Of a stretch of 64,000 nucleotides of DNA, positions 56,249 through 64,000 are shown piece after piece. Numbering within the stretch: position 1 is the first letter of the stretch; every line of letters begins with the position of its first letter. Below the pieces are notes generated by a model. It saw only the letters and a program-made list of their open reading frames with translations. It was not told where the DNA came from and did no database searches. This stretch comes from Sphingobacterium alimentarium. Its GTDB lineage: Bacteria; Bacteroidota; Bacteroidia; Sphingobacteriales; Sphingobacteriaceae. The translations under genes and the position numbers were made by a program. The DNA lies in NCBI RefSeq assembly GCF_004342685.1, contig NZ_SMBZ01000002.1:62001-126000 (forward strand), given 5' to 3'.

Positions 56249-58975
56249 TTATTTTACAAACATCTTGTTAAAGTCCCATGATAGTTTCAACATATAATAA
56301 CGTTGAATGGTATCGAATCTACGTTGTACAAAGACAGAGTTGTTTTGCGATCTAGAGTACCCAATATTTTCGTTTAGTAAATCATTGATCGTAAAGTCAA
56401 GCATCAACGATTCATTCTTAAAGAATTTTTTGCTGATACCTGGATGAATCAAGAAACGAGACAAATCTTCGTTGAATGCTTCTGTAGCTGCTTCGAATGA
56501 ATAGTCGTAATTCGTATAGATTTTGAAAGTCTTCGTTACAAAATATTCTACCGAGCCATTTGAGCCAAACACAAAACCATTGTTATTTTGATCCGGTCTC
56601 AAGTTAGAAGTCATTTTTCTATACTGAGGACTGAAGTTCAAATTAAAGTTTAAGCCTGTTTTTGTATCGCGCGTGATCTGATAAGTAAAATTATAGTTTG
56701 CTGTTTTCACCACATTTTCTTGGCCATCAAAGAAGTTGTAATTTTCTGATAGGTTGACACTCACTTGCGGCGAATTACTTAATCCTAAGTCCTTGCTAAG
56801 TTTGAAATAGTTACCTCCCCATAAGCCCAAAGATTTATTCGTGCGGCCATCTATATTTGCCCAACGGTATATATTCTTACCTTCATTTTGGGTAATATTT
56901 TGTGCAATAGGATCTTTAGTCATCGAAGCATTTAAGCCTACATACATATAGTTACCCGATAATACTTGGAAGGAGTTGTAACCTACATTCGCACTATTGA
57001 TAAACGATGGCTCCAAGTTCTCATTACCTTCGTATTGATTCAATTCATCGGTATTATTTCTCAATGGTTGGATCTGTGACAAAGAAGGCAATTGGTTGCG
57101 TCCATTGTAGTTGAACCACAAGTGCTTGTTTTTCGCAATGCTATATGAACCATTAATCCTTGGATTGTACGTGAAGAACGAGCGTTTCAAAATATTGGAT
57201 GTATAATTATTCTTTTGCTCTAGCGCATCATCATTCAGATTGTTAACAAAGCTACCGCGAAGTTTTTCGGTCACATAGCTTAATGTCACATTGTAATTAT
57301 TGCTTCGACGATTGAAGTCATAGTTGTTACTGAAGTTTTCATCCAATATATCATAATTGTCTGTCGTGCTCTTATTGAATGACTCCAATAATGAAGCATT
57401 ATCACGACGGTCAATATTGTATCCCAAAGACAAATTCAAGACGCTGCTAAGCGGCTCCGTATAGCTAATACCTGCTTTTACATTGGTCATGTTTTGGTCT
57501 CTGTTCTTAAATTGATCTGTAATTGTATCCGGTAGACTCACCAAAGATCTTGTAGAATACAATGTACCAAAACCATACGTTCTATCTTTCTCCGCAGCTG
57601 CTGTAAGGGATAACGAACGTCCTTTTTTCATAAACTTCTTCGTATACAATAAGTTCATAATGTAATTTTCGACATCGTTATCTTCTACTTGTCTACTTCT
57701 GTTTGAAGCAATTAAATTTTCATTGTTGTTAAAATTGGCAGAATTTAACCTATTATCACTCCACAGCTTTTTACGTGTTACACCACCGCGCACTAACACG
57801 GAGTTTAGAGAGTCTAATTTCAGATCATAACGCAAATTGATACGGTGTTGCTCATTTTCAGTGTCAACAATTTTGCTGGAATTACTATTGACTACGCCAG
57901 ACATGATCGTTGATTCTGTACCATCTGCCTGCAGATTTCCATATTTGTAACTCAAATTAATGGTATGCTTGTCTCCTCCTAATTTATCATTGAAGTTGAC
58001 ACCCGAATTAATAGCTCTTGGGATACCAACTACACCTTGTCCTGAAAATGGATCTTGGAAAGAACCATCTACAAACATGCCCCCTTCGTCATTAATAGTC
58101 ACACCAGAGTCGCCACCAAATTTCTGCGCATCTTCCCAGTTCATACTGGTGGTACCATTGTTACCAAATAGACCATAAGCAGAAATCTTTTGTGAACCTT
58201 TGAATTTGTTGAACATCAACTGCCCCATATAATATTTGTCCGTGCCCGCGCCAGCAAGTGCTTTACCAAAGATGCCATTTTTAGCGTCTTCTTTCAGTTG
58301 TACGTTGATCGTCTGTTCACGCACGCCATCATCCACACCAGTTCGTTCGGCTTGGTCCGATCTTTTTTCATACACTTGTACTTTATCCACCATATCCGAT
58401 CGAAGATTTCGGGTCACTAAAGTAGGATCATCCCCAAAGAATTCTTCGCCATCTACCAATACTTTTTTTACAGTTTTACCTTGAGCGGTAATATTACCTG
58501 CTGCATCCACCGTGATACCGGGAAGGACTTTCAATAAATCCTCTACCTTGGCATTCTTCTCTACAGTAAATTGTGAGGCGTCATATTCTGTTGTATCGCC
58601 TTTGATTGTGATAGCTGCTCGCCCGCGGACCACAACTTCCTCGATCAGATGTGCGACACTTGTCAATAACACTTCACCAAGATCATTTTGATTATCATCG
58701 GCCTTTAGTTCCTTGTAGAAATCTGCATATTTGGGATAGGAAACAACCAGCAAATGATCTCCCGCAACAGGTTTCGGAAATTCGAAATATCCATTTTCAT
58801 CTGCTCGCGTATAATCGATCAAGATCGAATCCTGCGCCTGCAATAGCATAATGGAAGCGTTTTTAAGTTTTAATTTATCCGATATGTCTAATACCTTACC
58901 GGAAATCTTACTTTGTGCAAATGTATTTGATAGTAAACCAAATAGTGTAAATAAAAAGAGGAAAGAACCCTTCAT
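56249..58975 (-). CDS. TonB-dependent receptor-like outer-membrane beta-barrel protein
   Basis: 908 aa. Signal peptide (about residues 1-20), then a carboxypeptidase-regulatory-like domain (about 22-105; ISGKVLDISDKLKLKNASIM). Next is a plug-like domain with VLPGITVDAAGNITAQGKTV and KVLVDGEEFFGDDP (about 148-185), then a long outer-membrane barrel of the OMP_b-brl_3 type. No SusD partner is present, so this is not a SusCD pair; the GLPGLI gene downstream is the apparent partner. The transported substrate cannot be inferred. Confidence 0.9.
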   Translation of the reverse strand: MKGSFLFLFTLFGLLSNTFAQSKISGKVLDISDKLKLKNASIMLLQAQDSILIDYTRADENGYFEFPKPVAGDHLLVVSYPKYADFYKELKADDNQNDLGEVLLTSVAHLIEEVVVRGRAAITIKGDTTEYDASQFTVEKNAKVEDLLKVLPGITVDAAGNITAQGKTVKKVLVDGEEFFGDDPTLVTRNLRSDMVDKVQVYEKRSDQAERTGVDDGVREQTINVQLKEDAKNGIFGKALAGAGTDKYYMGQLMFNKFKGSQKISAYGLFGNNGTTSMNWEDAQKFGGDSGVTINDEGGMFVDGSFQDPFSGQGVVGIPRAINSGVNFNDKLGGDKHTINLSYKYGNLQADGTESTIMSGVVNSNSSKIVDTENEQHRINLRYDLKLDSLNSVLVRGGVTRKKLWSDNRLNSANFNNNENLIASNRSRQVEDNDVENYIMNLLYTKKFMKKGRSLSLTAAAEKDRTYGFGTLYSTRSLVSLPDTITDQFKNRDQNMTNVKAGISYTEPLSSVLNLSLGYNIDRRDNASLLESFNKSTTDNYDILDENFSNNYDFNRRSNNYNVTLSYVTEKLRGSFVNNLNDDALEQKNNYTSNILKRSFFTYNPRINGSYSIAKNKHLWFNYNGRNQLPSLSQIQPLRNNTDELNQYEGNENLEPSFINSANVGYNSFQVLSGNYMYVGLNASMTKDPIAQNITQNEGKNIYRWANIDGRTNKSLGLWGGNYFKLSKDLGLSNSPQVSVNLSENYNFFDGQENVVKTANYNFTYQITRDTKTGLNFNLNFSPQYRKMTSNLRPDQNNNGFVFGSNGSVEYFVTKTFKIYTNYDYSFEAATEAFNEDLSRFLIHPGISKKFFKNESLMLDFTINDLLNENIGYSRSQNNSVFVQRRFDTIQRYYMLKLSWDFNKMFVK

Positions 58976-59269
58976 ATAATTTTAAGTTAAAGAATGTTTA
59001 GTTTAATAAGCGCTATTTACAATAGCCTTCCCATAATCAGACACAAAGAAAAGATTCTTTGCGCATTAATCCATATAAAAAAACGTTAATCCATGCAAAA
59101 ACTCGGTAGATAGCACTTTTTTGTCGGTAAAAAATCCATTCTCAGATTTATTGTTTTATGCTAATAATTAAAATATACCACTGCTTGGCGCGTGAAATTT
59201 ACTTTACTCCAACACATAAAACTATTATTAAACAAATATTCCCTATTTTTGCTAAAAACCATTTTTAAA

Positions 59270-60640
59270 ATGCAAAACATCAAAGAATATGTAGAAGCGA
59301 ACAAAGATCGTTTCTTAGATGAATTATTTGAATTATTGCGCTTTCCATCAGTTAGTGCTGACCCTCAATATAAAGAAGGCGTATTAAATACAGCAGAGTT
59401 CGTAGCTCAAAAATTAAAAGACGCTGGTGCTGACAATGTGGAAATATGTCCTACTGCAGGATATCCAATCGTATACGGAGAGAAGATTTTTGACGCTTCG
59501 CTACCTACCGTATTGGTATATGGTCACTATGATGTACAGCCAGCTGACCCACTAGAGCTATGGCATACACCTCCATTCGAGCCTACTGTACGTGATGGCA
59601 AAATCTATGCGCGTGGTGCTGCAGATGACAAAGGTCAATTCTACATGCATGTGAAAGCCTTTGAATACATGGTTCGCGAAAACCAATTGGCTTGTAATGT
59701 TAAATTCATGATAGAAGGTGAAGAAGAAGTAGGTTCAGAAAACCTTGGTATCTTCGTAGCCGCGAATAAAGAGCGTTTGAAAGCAGATGTTATCGTGATT
59801 TCGGATACATCTATGATTAGCCTGGAGCACCCATCTTTAGAGACTGGTTTGCGTGGTTTGTCATATGTAGAAGTAGAGGTTACTGGTCCTAACCGTGACT
59901 TGCACTCTGGTGTCTATGGTGGTGCTGTAGCAAACCCTGCTACTATCCTTTCCAAAATGATTGCATCTCTTCACGACGAGAACAACCACATCACTATCCC
60001 AGGATTCTATGATGATGTCGTGGAATTGACTCCAGAAGAAAGAAAAGCTTTGAATGAAGCTCCTTTTGATATCGAAGAATATAAAACAGATCTAGGCGTA
60101 CAAGATGTATGGGGCGAAGAAGGATTTTCTTCTATCGAACGTACAGGTATTCGTCCTACATTGGAGGTCAACGGTATTTGGGGAGGTTATATCGGCGAAG
60201 GTGCCAAAACAGTATTACCTTCCAAAGCATTTGCTAAAATCTCTATGCGTTTAGTACCGAACCAAAATTCGGAACGTATTACGCAATTATTCAAAAACCA
60301 CTTCGAAGGCATAGCACCGAAATCTGTAAAAGTAGAGGTAAAACCTCACCACGGTGGCGAGCCTGTAGTTACACCTACGGATAGCATCGCTTATCGTGCT
60401 GCCGAAAAAGCGCTGGAAGAAGCATTTGGCAAGAAACCAATCCCTACACGCGGCGGTGGTTCTATTCCAATTGTAGCGTTGTTCGAAAAAGAATTGGGTA
60501 TCAAAACCGTATTAATGGGCTTCGGTCTGGATAGCGATAATCTTCACTCTCCTAACGAAAAATATGGTATCGAAAACTACTTAAAAGGTATCGAAACAAT
60601 TCCATTGTTTCACAAATATTATGCGGAGTTAAGTAAATAA
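59270..60640 (+). CDS. M20 family dipeptidase
   Basis: 456 aa zinc dipeptidase related to carnosine/Cys-Gly dipeptidases. I use ATG 59270 (MQNIKEYVEANKDRFL), because a TATTTTTG box at 59244-59251 puts the transcript start after the upstream alternative at 59192. Metal and catalytic motifs: VYGHYDVQP, GAADDKGQFYMH, MIEGEEEVGSEN, LHSGVYGGAVANP and the final DNLHSPNEKYG. Cytoplasmic, with no signal. It may finish degradation of peptides taken up after S46/M28 action. Confidence 0.95.
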   Translation: MQNIKEYVEANKDRFLDELFELLRFPSVSADPQYKEGVLNTAEFVAQKLKDAGADNVEICPTAGYPIVYGEKIFDASLPTVLVYGHYDVQPADPLELWHTPPFEPTVRDGKIYARGAADDKGQFYMHVKAFEYMVRENQLACNVKFMIEGEEEVGSENLGIFVAANKERLKADVIVISDTSMISLEHPSLETGLRGLSYVEVEVTGPNRDLHSGVYGGAVANPATILSKMIASLHDENNHITIPGFYDDVVELTPEERKALNEAPFDIEEYKTDLGVQDVWGEEGFSSIERTGIRPTLEVNGIWGGYIGEGAKTVLPSKAFAKISMRLVPNQNSERITQLFKNHFEGIAPKSVKVEVKPHHGGEPVVTPTDSIAYRAAEKALEEAFGKKPIPTRGGGSIPIVALFEKELGIKTVLMGFGLDSDNLHSPNEKYGIENYLKGIETIPLFHKYYAELSK

Positions 60641-60660
60641 TCTGCTACTCCAGCATTAAG

Positions 60661-60693
60661 AATAATAGGTCTAGTTGTGCTAGACCTATTATT
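60661..60693 (+). terminator. Terminator of the M20 dipeptidase gene
   Basis: 14-bp perfect stem AATAATAGGTCTAG with its complement (60680-60693), a 5-nt loop and a T tract. Confidence 0.9.
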
Positions 60694-60738
60694 TTTTCTA
60701 TATATTCGTCCTTATTAGTCTAAGCTTGGAATTGATTT

Positions 60739-61482
60739 ATGACAAGGATATTAAGAAGAACACATACCATTCTCTATCTAGGAGCTGTTCTGCTCTTTTT
60801 CATTCCTTTCTATCCCTTTTTATATTTTTTTACGAGAAATCCGCACAAATATTACAATCAGATCGTTTTCTGCCGCAAGTGGATTAGTCTGCTAGCCACC
60901 AGTATCGTGGGAATCCGTTTCAAAGTCGAATACGAGAGCAACATAGACTGGTCTGAACCCTATGTAATTTGTCCTAATCATACTTCCATCCTAGATATTA
61001 CCGCACTCACCTACCTCTGCCCACAGCCGTTTTCGTTTATGGGCAAGATCGAATTATTAAAAAACCCCGTGACAAGGGTCTTTTTCAAAAGTATTGATAT
61101 TGCAGTGGATCGAAAAAGTAAAATTTCAGCATTCAGGGCGTTCAAAAAAGCCGACGAAATGCTGAAGGAAGGAAAATCTATTGTCATATTTCCCGAAGGA
61201 AAGATTGACGATGAATATCCTCCACGGCTGCATGAATTCAAATCAGGCTCCTTTCGATTGGCAATTGATAATAAAGTCAAGATTCTTCCTGTAGTCATCC
61301 AAGATGTGTGGCGAGTCTTGTGGGACGACGGTAGCACCTACGGATCAAAGCCTGGAGTCGTGCACATAAAAGTGCTCGAACCCATAGATACACAGACGCT
61401 TACCCAAAAAGAATTTGATGAATTACAGCACTATGTGTATCAGAAAATGAATCAACATTGGCTACAAGTGAATGCTTCGTAA
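60739..61482 (+). CDS. 1-acyl-sn-glycerol-3-phosphate acyltransferase (PlsC family)
   Basis: 247 aa membrane-associated acyltransferase. An N-terminal hydrophobic helix (about residues 14-32) is followed by the catalytic H(X4)D motif CPNHTSILD (His about 81) and the FPEGKI motif (about 151). It probably makes phosphatidic acid from lysophosphatidic acid, although related enzymes acylate other lipids. Start ATG 60739, between its own leader and the next promoter. Confidence 0.9.
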   Translation: MTRILRRTHTILYLGAVLLFFIPFYPFLYFFTRNPHKYYNQIVFCRKWISLLATSIVGIRFKVEYESNIDWSEPYVICPNHTSILDITALTYLCPQPFSFMGKIELLKNPVTRVFFKSIDIAVDRKSKISAFRAFKKADEMLKEGKSIVIFPEGKIDDEYPPRLHEFKSGSFRLAIDNKVKILPVVIQDVWRVLWDDGSTYGSKPGVVHIKVLEPIDTQTLTQKEFDELQHYVYQKMNQHWLQVNAS

Positions 61483-61534
61483 TTTAATAAATGTGACCAC
61501 ATGTGACATTAATGTAATTTCGATGAAATTAAAC

Positions 61535-61564
61535 TTGCTTTTATTAAATATTATATTATTTTTG
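61535..61564 (+). promoter_or_regulatory. Promoter of the DUF2795 gene
   Basis: TTG (61535-61537), a 19-nt spacer and TATTTTTG (61557-61564), 28 nt before the ATG. Confidence 0.65.
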
Positions 61565-61592
61565 CGAAAAGTGAAATTTAAATTGTTAGACT

Positions 61593-61814
61593 ATGTATTG
61601 GACTCTAGAATTAGCATCACATTTAGAAGATGCACCATGGCCTGCAACTAAAGATGAATTAATCGACTATGCAATTCGTTCTGGTGCTCCTGTAGAAGTA
61701 ATAGAAAACCTTCAAGCTTTGGAAGATGACGGCGAGCCTTACGAAAACATCGAAGAGATTTGGCCAGATTACCCAACAAAAGATGATTTCTTTTTTAATG
61801 AAGACGAGTATTAA
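61593..61814 (+). CDS. DUF2795 family protein
   Basis: 73 aa acidic protein containing PWPATKDELIDYAIRSGAPV and LQALEDDGEPYENIEEIWPD, the DUF2795 signature seen in many Bacteroidota. It has no transmembrane segment or known catalytic motif. Single-gene unit with a consensus promoter and a perfect terminator. Function not known. Confidence 0.9.
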   Translation: MYWTLELASHLEDAPWPATKDELIDYAIRSGAPVEVIENLQALEDDGEPYENIEEIWPDYPTKDDFFFNEDEY

Positions 61815-61822
61815 TCTAGAAT

Positions 61823-61851
61823 AAAAATCGCACTTAATAAGTGCGATTTTT
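61823..61851 (+). terminator. Terminator of the DUF2795 gene
   Basis: 13-bp perfect stem AAAAATCGCACTT with its complement (61839-61851), a 3-nt loop and T residues. Confidence 0.9.
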
Positions 61852-61931
61852 ATTTTTATCCTATTCCAGTTTATTCTTATTTCGGTTAAACGATTTTCAG
61901 TTACCTTTGTCTTTACTTCAAAACATATGGT

Positions 61932-62876
61932 ATGAATAAATTACTTTTCCTTGGCTTATCTTTCTTTTGGGCAAATTTCTGTTTTGCACAATCCCCTAAT
62001 TCCATCCATGAGCCAGACGTAACATCCATTACCATTCAACCCAAAATCGGCTATTCTATCTCCAAATCCTCTTTCAATATAGCGGGTAATGAGTTAGGAC
62101 AAAATCCTACGGTACTCTCGGAGCTGATTTGGGATCCGACAAACGCGCTGGAATATGGTATAGAATCCACTCTTTCGCACAAAAAACTATTTCTTCGCAC
62201 AGATATCGCACTGCAAAGCACCTTATACGGCAATGTTTCTGATATTGATTATGACGGTGACAACCGCACCTCACCCTATAGCACATTATATCTTAGCAAT
62301 CATAAAGGCCTAGGATATTCCCTAAAAATCCAACCCGGATACTATTGGACACGATCGAATAAAACGTCATTTGCGACCTATGCGAGCTTGGATTATTCGG
62401 GTCGCAAACTGTATTTACTCAATGATAAGGACTGGCAAACCAACAATACAAATTACATTCCCGGTCTAAATTCTTATTACAACTATAGATTCCCCAGCTA
62501 TGGCGTCGGTGTCCTTTTGGATCAACGACTCTCCAATACTTTGTCTACACAGATCGCTTTGGAAGGATACGTATCGCAATACGCAGCTTATGGCAACTGG
62601 AACCTTATCGACGATTTTGAAAAGCCCAAAAGCTATGAGCACAAAGGCACAGGGAAAAAAATCAATGCGCGATTGGGACTCTCCTATCACCTTACAGCAC
62701 GCACGAGCCTTGGGATAGAATATAACCTTAATCACTTTGGAGTGAGCAATGGTAAAGATTACCTGTACAGCAAATCATCGGGCTTATTGAAAGCTAGATT
62801 GAACGATGCCAACGAAACTAGACAGGCTTTCTTATTTAATTTACGCTATTCACTACCATTTGTCCATAGCAATTAA
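61932..62876 (+). CDS. Predicted outer-membrane or secreted protein of unknown function
   Basis: 314 aa with a signal peptide (MNKLLFLGLSFFWANFCFAQ). The mature part is rich in alternating polar and aromatic strands (LFLRTDIALQSTLYGNV, TSFATYASLDYSGRKLYLL, ARTSLGIEYNLNHFGV), consistent with a small outer-membrane barrel. The C-terminus (RYSLPFVHSN) lacks the classic terminal aromatic. It is preceded by a TACCTTTG box at 61902-61909. Family not recognised. The next gene starts 41 nt downstream. Confidence 0.7.
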   Translation: MNKLLFLGLSFFWANFCFAQSPNSIHEPDVTSITIQPKIGYSISKSSFNIAGNELGQNPTVLSELIWDPTNALEYGIESTLSHKKLFLRTDIALQSTLYGNVSDIDYDGDNRTSPYSTLYLSNHKGLGYSLKIQPGYYWTRSNKTSFATYASLDYSGRKLYLLNDKDWQTNNTNYIPGLNSYYNYRFPSYGVGVLLDQRLSNTLSTQIALEGYVSQYAAYGNWNLIDDFEKPKSYEHKGTGKKINARLGLSYHLTARTSLGIEYNLNHFGVSNGKDYLYSKSSGLLKARLNDANETRQAFLFNLRYSLPFVHSN

Positions 62877-62917
62877 TCTTTTGCCTTAATTTAAAGTCAT
62901 AATTCAAAATTATAACT

Positions 62918-63370
62918 ATGCGATTTATTTTCTCTTTTATCATTCTTATGCAAAGCTGGGCTGTATTGGCGCAGAATAATTCCTCTACTTCCAAAGATGA
63001 TTTACAAATCATCCGTAACTTTGTAAATGATATGGTCAATGAGGATATCAAAACAGATGTTATCCTCAGTCAATATATTATCGTAGAGAATCCCAATGAC
63101 GAACTTTACGATTACTTACAAGTCAGCCTGGATGAAGTACGCATCAACCTATGGAGCAAAAAAATAGACGATATACGGTACACGGCATATGCTAATATGC
63201 CACGCAAAGATGTACGCGACATTGATATAGAAAATATAGACCCAAACCGTGTTTATTTCCTACATTATAGAAATCGACAAGTATTGGCGGTATATCTAGA
63301 ACACGACAAAATCGCATCCTTTACCTTAGTTTCCAAAGGAGACAACAAAGCACATTTTGTATTGTATTAA
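62918..63370 (+). CDS. Secreted protein of unknown function
   Basis: 150 aa with a signal peptide (about residues 1-18, ending VLAQ). The mature part (DDLQIIRNFVNDMVNEDIKT, then VYFLHYRNRQVLAVYLEHDK) looks like a small alpha/beta domain. No family recognised and no catalytic motif visible. It may share a transcript with the upstream barrel-like gene (41-nt gap). No terminator is clear before the trp leader. Confidence 0.65.
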   Translation: MRFIFSFIILMQSWAVLAQNNSSTSKDDLQIIRNFVNDMVNEDIKTDVILSQYIIVENPNDELYDYLQVSLDEVRINLWSKKIDDIRYTAYANMPRKDVRDIDIENIDPNRVYFLHYRNRQVLAVYLEHDKIASFTLVSKGDNKAHFVLY

Positions 63371-63423
63371 AAGTCACTAATATGTTGGAAAATTGGTAAA
63401 CCAATAATTTTTTACAAAAACTC

Positions 63424-63454
63424 TTGACATTATTAAAAAGATAATTGATATTTG
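63424..63454 (+). promoter_or_regulatory. Putative promoter of the trp leader
   Basis: TTGACA (63424-63429) and a TGATATTTG box (63446-63454), a loose match to the Bacteroidota consensus. It would start transcription about 10 nt before the leader ATG. Confidence 0.45.
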
Positions 63455-63471
63455 TTAACAACAATAAAGAG

Positions 63472-63519
63472 ATGAATCAATTTGTATCAAATAACGCATG
63501 GTGGTGGCACAACAGTTAA
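63472..63519 (+). CDS. trpL: trp operon leader peptide
   Basis: 15-codon open frame reading MNQFVSNNAWWWHNS then stop. Three consecutive Trp codons (63499-63507) make it a classic tryptophan-sensing leader. It is followed by mutually exclusive hairpins and a terminator before trpD. Scarce Trp-tRNA should stall the ribosome at the Trp codons and prevent termination. Too short for standard gene callers. Confidence 0.88.
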   Translation: MNQFVSNNAWWWHNS

Positions 63520-63599
63520 CGTTGTGGCAGTCCTCTATTGCATAAATTTGTATACAATCAAAAATATAATGGGCTTGCCAATAAGGTAAGCCTTTTTAT
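63508..63599 (+). promoter_or_regulatory. Tryptophan attenuator (alternative hairpins)
   Basis: Region 1 CACAAC (63508-63513) pairs with GTTGTG (63521-63526). Region 2 TGGCAG (63525-63530) can instead pair with TTGCCA in region 3 (63575-63580). Region 3 GGGCTTGCC (63571-63579) pairs with region 4 GGTAAGCCT (63585-63593) and is followed by TTTT, forming the terminator. A ribosome stalled on the Trp codons covers region 1, freeing region 2 to block the terminator. This is the textbook order 1:2, 2:3, 3:4. Confidence 0.8.
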
Positions 63600-63651
63600 T
63601 TGGCATCAACCTAAAGACTGAATTATTAATTTTTTACATTGACCCAGCAGA

Positions 63652-64000
63652 ATGAAAGATATATTAAAGCATTTATTTGAGTACAAATCGTTCACGCGCC
63701 AAGAAGCATATGAGATCCTGACAAATATTGCGACCGGAAAATACGACAATCACCAGATTGCAGCTTTTATGACGGCCTATGGAATGCGCAGTATTCGTGT
63801 GGAAGAGTTGGGCGGGTTTCGCGATGCGATGTATGATTTATGTCTTAAAATGGATTTCAAAGGCTATGATCTCATCGATATGTGTGGCACGGGTGGTGAT
63901 GGCAAGAATACATTTAATATTTCAACGTTGGCGTCTTTTGTTGTGGCGGGTGCGGGCTACAAAGTGGCCAAACACGGTAACGTCGGTGTATCTTCAGGCT
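63652..64000 (+). CDS. trpD: Anthranilate phosphoribosyltransferase (5' part, truncated by window edge)
   Basis: Second step of tryptophan synthesis: transfers phosphoribosyl from PRPP to anthranilate. About 116 codons are visible from ATG 63652 ([20 protein letters not shown]). The PRPP-binding motif [15 protein letters not shown] is at about residues 83-97, followed by [13 protein letters not shown]. It is the first structural gene after the attenuator; trpE and trpG are not between. The rest lies beyond the right edge. Confidence 0.97.
   Translation, partial: MKDILKHLFEYKSFTRQEAYEILTNIATGKYDNHQIAAFMTAYGMRSIRVEELGGFRDAMYDLCLKMDFKGYDLIDMCGTGGDGKNTFNISTLASFVVAGAGYKVAKHGNVGVSSG

Noticed and set aside
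59192-59269. Upstream extension of the M20 dipeptidase (26 residues)
   Set aside because: A promoter -7 box lies inside it and the added residues are not family-like.

Overview
The window is a chromosomal segment from a Bacteroidota bacterium, most likely a member of the Sphingobacteriaceae (Sphingobacterium or a near relative). The evidence is the set of family-restricted proteins (GldC, a GLPGLI protein paired with a TonB-receptor-like barrel, an S46 dipeptidyl-peptidase, BshA, a histone-H1-like mini-protein), the low GC content, the near absence of Shine-Dalgarno sequences, and repeated promoters of the Bacteroidota type (TTG or TTTG, a spacer of about 18-23 nt, then TAnnTTTG). Genus assignment is inference.

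Region 1 (1-12.6 kb, minus strand) is the translation and transcription core: four tRNA genes (Thr, Tyr, Gly, Thr), tuf, tRNA-Trp, secE, nusG, rplK, rplA, rplJ, rplL, rpoB and the 5' part of rpoC, which runs off the left edge. A DUF5009/NagX-like membrane gene sits between nusG and rplK. It is bracketed by a hairpin after nusG and a good promoter before rplK.

Region 2 (12.7-25.2 kb, mostly plus) holds a BamA/TamA-like barrel, a shrunken methyltransferase-like gene, a SirB1-family protein, a lipoprotein, queH, then the fatty-acid block yceD-rpmF-plsX-fabH-accB-accC, then tatC-rpiB and an M28 peptidase. The terminator behind the peptidase is split by a 189-bp element with terminal inverted repeats and an 8-bp target duplication.

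Region 3 (25.2-40.6 kb) contains a BlaI/M56 sensor operon with operator-like palindromes, arfB, bshA, pyrH-frr, a Tat lipoprotein of the sugar-isomerase fold, a nuoA-nuoB-purK-purE unit, ffh, a YugP-type protease, an ECF sigma factor and glyA.

Region 4 (40.6-52.8 kb) has an A-type Fe-S carrier, a small AT-rich islet with a start-less reading frame, ileS, a DksA-like gene, lspA, an M28 peptidase/RmlD-like/thioesterase run, a chimeric gene joining half a response-regulator receiver to an unrelated C-terminus, and an EVE/gldC/DEAD-helicase run.

Region 5 (52.9-64 kb) has an S46 peptidase, the H1-like gene, a GLPGLI/TonB-receptor-like pair, an M20 dipeptidase, a PlsC-type acyltransferase, a DUF2795 protein and two secreted proteins of unknown role. 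It ends with a tryptophan attenuator (leader peptide with three consecutive Trp codons) in front of trpD, which runs off the right edge.

Most of the window is ordinary housekeeping sequence. I see no CRISPR array, prophage, defence island or complete insertion sequence. The items most worth a second look are the 189-bp element, the chimeric receiver gene, the trp attenuator, the core-deleted methyltransferase and the detached nuoAB pair.
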